Shown: piece by piece, positions 5,716-6,555 of the stretch | Numbering within the stretch: the stretch's first letter is position 1 | Layout of the letters: each line of letters starts with the position of its first letter | Position numbers and translations under genes: made by a program | Assembly (NCBI GenBank): GCA_947383645.1 | Contig: CANDEH010000117.1 | Location: forward strand, 1 to 6,555 | Origin: an uncultured Clostridia bacterium | GTDB lineage: Bacteria; Bacillota; Clostridia; Oscillospirales; Oscillospiraceae | Reading direction: 5' to 3' | DNA: 6,555 bases | Notes under the pieces: model-generated | What the model was told of the DNA's origin: nothing | Databases searched by the model: none | The model's input: only the letters and a program-made list of their open reading frames with translations

Positions 5716-5752
5716 GCGAGCGGGGTTTCCGGCCTGTGATCCGCCCCGGGTT

Positions 5753-5878
5753 GTGCGGGATTTCTGTCTGTATTTTGCTCATCAATGCAGCTTGGAGCAG
5801 GCAACCGCTTTTTCAAACCTGTTTTTATTATTCGTTCTTTTGTAGAAGGATTGCCTTTTTAACGCAAAAATCCCGCAC
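5753..5878. repeat. Spaced 11-base perfect inverted repeat enclosing about 100 bases
   Basis: GTGCGGGATTT (5753-5763) is exactly complementary to AAATCCCGCAC (5868-5878). The 104 bases between contain a shorter AGGCAA/TTGCCT pair (5799-5804, 5851-5856) and several T-runs, but no supportable gene. The unit could be a foldback repeat, a structured RNA or binding sites near a mobile-element end. It directly abuts the strong hairpin at 5879-5910. Together, 5716-5959 is a gene-free spacer between convergent genes. Confidence 0.45.
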
Positions 5879-5910
5879 TTGGGGCAACTCCCGTAAGGAA
5901 GTTGCCCCAA
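5879..5910 (-). terminator. Strong stem-loop downstream of the recombinase gene
   Basis: TTGGGGCAACT (5879-5889) pairs perfectly with AGTTGCCCCAA (5900-5910), and CC/GG continues the stem to a four-base loop. Position 5890/5899 is an A-C mismatch in plus-strand RNA but a G-U wobble in minus-strand RNA, so the 14-pair stem is complete only in the recombinase transcript. An ATTTTT run follows eight bases further on the minus strand. It is probably a terminator or 3' stabilising hairpin for the recombinase mRNA, though the T-run is not adjacent as in a classic terminator. Confidence 0.55.
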
Positions 5911-5943
5911 CCGGGGGACAGCAAGTAATAAGTTACCTATTTG

Positions 5944-5974
5944 GACGGCGTGGCTTCGGCTACGCTGTCTTTTT
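5944..5974 (+). terminator. Plus-strand intrinsic terminator overlapping the recombinase stop
   Basis: GACGGCGTGGC (5944-5954) pairs with GCTACGCTGTC (5959-5969) around a C(TTCG)G loop, the extra-stable tetraloop, and TTTTT follows at once (5970-5974). Two of the eleven pairs are G-U in plus-strand RNA but would be A-C mismatches in minus-strand RNA, so it is built for rightward transcription. It would stop transcripts from the sigma operon before they run antisense into the recombinase. Its right arm includes the recombinase stop codon (5960-5962). Confidence 0.75.
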
Positions 5975-6555
5975 ATGCTGGCCTGCAAGATGCTCCTGGA
6001 ACAGTTTCTCCATTTCCTCCGGGGACGGGGCACACCACAGGCCAATGGTGTTGTAATGAACGTCCACCCGCTGATGGCGCTTGCCATCTACCGTGTTGGG
6101 CTTGGACACTACGATTTTCTCAATGAACTCGTGGACGATTTCAGGCGTAAGCTCCGTCAGCCGCGTCACCTGTCTGGCTCGCTCAATAAACCGCTGCAAG
6201 TCAGCGGCCTTGTCTGTGGTGGCGTCCAGGCTGGCCTCCATCTCCGGGATTGCCGCTTTCAACTGCCGCTGCTCGGTTTCCAGCGATACAGTCAGCGTGG
6301 TAAAGCGTTCCTCGGACAACAGGCCCTTGGCCATGTCCTCGTAGCTTTTCTGGATAAGTTGGTCGATTTCCACAACCCGGCTTTTTGCCCTGTCCAACTC
6401 TTGGCCTCTGGCGGTCAACTCCTTTTTCTCTTGCAGGCCGAACCGCTCCATCTGCTCCTGGGCAAACCTCTTTTCATAGACCTGGACATACCACAAAAGT
6501 CGTTGCAGCCCCTCAAGGACAAGCTGTGCCACCACTTTCTCCCGGATATAGTGAG
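5960..6555 (-). CDS. Large serine recombinase, C-terminal part (gene continues past the window edge)
   Basis: 197 in-frame residues, from HYIREKVVAQLVLEGLQRLLWYVQVYEKRF to the TAG stop at 5960-5962. The opening HYIRE...VLEGLQRLLWYVQ segment follows the zinc-ribbon part in Tn4451/Tn5397-type (TnpX/TndX) recombinases. A long charged helical, probably coiled-coil stretch follows (about residues 30-125: QEQMERFGLQEKKELTARGQ... through ERARQV). The end, PEIVHEFIEKIVVSKP...GKRHQRVDVHYNTIG, is a DUF4368-like tail. The catalytic serine resolvase domain would lie beyond 6555, so activity cannot be judged. A GTG at 6535 is internal, not a start. These enzymes excise and insert mobile elements through a serine-DNA intermediate. 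The codon use is less GC-rich than in the neighbouring genes, fitting an acquired element. Whether the gene is intact upstream is unknown. Confidence 0.85.
   Translation of the reverse strand, partial: HYIREKVVAQLVLEGLQRLLWYVQVYEKRFAQEQMERFGLQEKKELTARGQELDRAKSRVVEIDQLIQKSYEDMAKGLLSEERFTTLTVSLETEQRQLKAAIPEMEASLDATTDKAADLQRFIERARQVTRLTELTPEIVHEFIEKIVVSKPNTVDGKRHQRVDVHYNTIGLWCAPSPEEMEKLFQEHLAGQHKKTA

Noticed and set aside
5736..6056. Plus-strand frame of 106 codons across the spacer and recombinase end
   Set aside because: It runs through two strong hairpins and antisense to the recombinase, with no family resemblance.

Overview
The window looks like chromosomal DNA from a GC-rich anaerobic Firmicute of the class Clostridia, most likely in or near the Oscillospiraceae (the Flavonifractor / Intestinimonas / Lawsonibacter type). 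This rests on strong GGAGG ribosome binding sites, GC-rich codon use, a sigma factor / membrane partner pair of clostridial type, and a large serine recombinase with a DUF4368-like tail. The genus is an inference; no rRNA or other marker is present.

Left part (1-1970, minus strand): a two-gene KdpDE-like two-component operon. A short KdpD-like histidine kinase (DUF4118-type membrane region plus kinase core, without the large cytosolic KdpD/Usp sensor) overlaps the gene for its OmpR/KdpE-family response regulator. A good sigma-A promoter lies upstream of the kinase. Downstream of the regulator is a 120-base run of four back-to-back GC-rich palindromes. No kdpFABC potassium pump genes are in the window.

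Middle part (2146-4340, plus strand): an autoinducer-2 / activated-methyl-cycle module running divergently from kdpDE. A 5'-methylthioadenosine/S-adenosylhomocysteine nucleosidase (MtnN/Pfs) is followed by S-ribosylhomocysteine lyase (LuxS), so the two enzymes turn S-adenosylhomocysteine into adenine, homocysteine and DPD (the AI-2 precursor). They are separated by a compact foldback element built from GGAATTA-type heptamers and two perfect internal hairpins. A small unidentified membrane protein follows luxS, and a clear intrinsic terminator closes the unit. Upstream of mtnN is a predicted extended -10 promoter and an unusually long AT-rich leader of about 330 bases, which may also hold a decayed gene.

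Right part (4341-5715, plus strand): an ECF-like sigma factor and a single-pass membrane protein with an ATGA overlap, probably a sigma / anti-sigma (signal-sensing) pair. They are preceded by two adjacent perfect palindromes that could be an operator.

Right edge (5716-6555): a 244-base spacer rich in inverted repeats, then the 3' end of a large serine recombinase on the minus strand, visibly less GC-rich than the neighbouring genes. This is probably the end of an integrated mobile element whose body lies beyond the window. Two strand-specific hairpins sit in the convergent zone: one reads as a plus-strand terminator overlapping the recombinase stop codon, the other folds best in the minus-strand transcript.

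No complete new system is evident. The most interesting points are the palindrome-rich elements, the domain-poor KdpD divergent from the AI-2 module, and the candidate mobile-element boundary.
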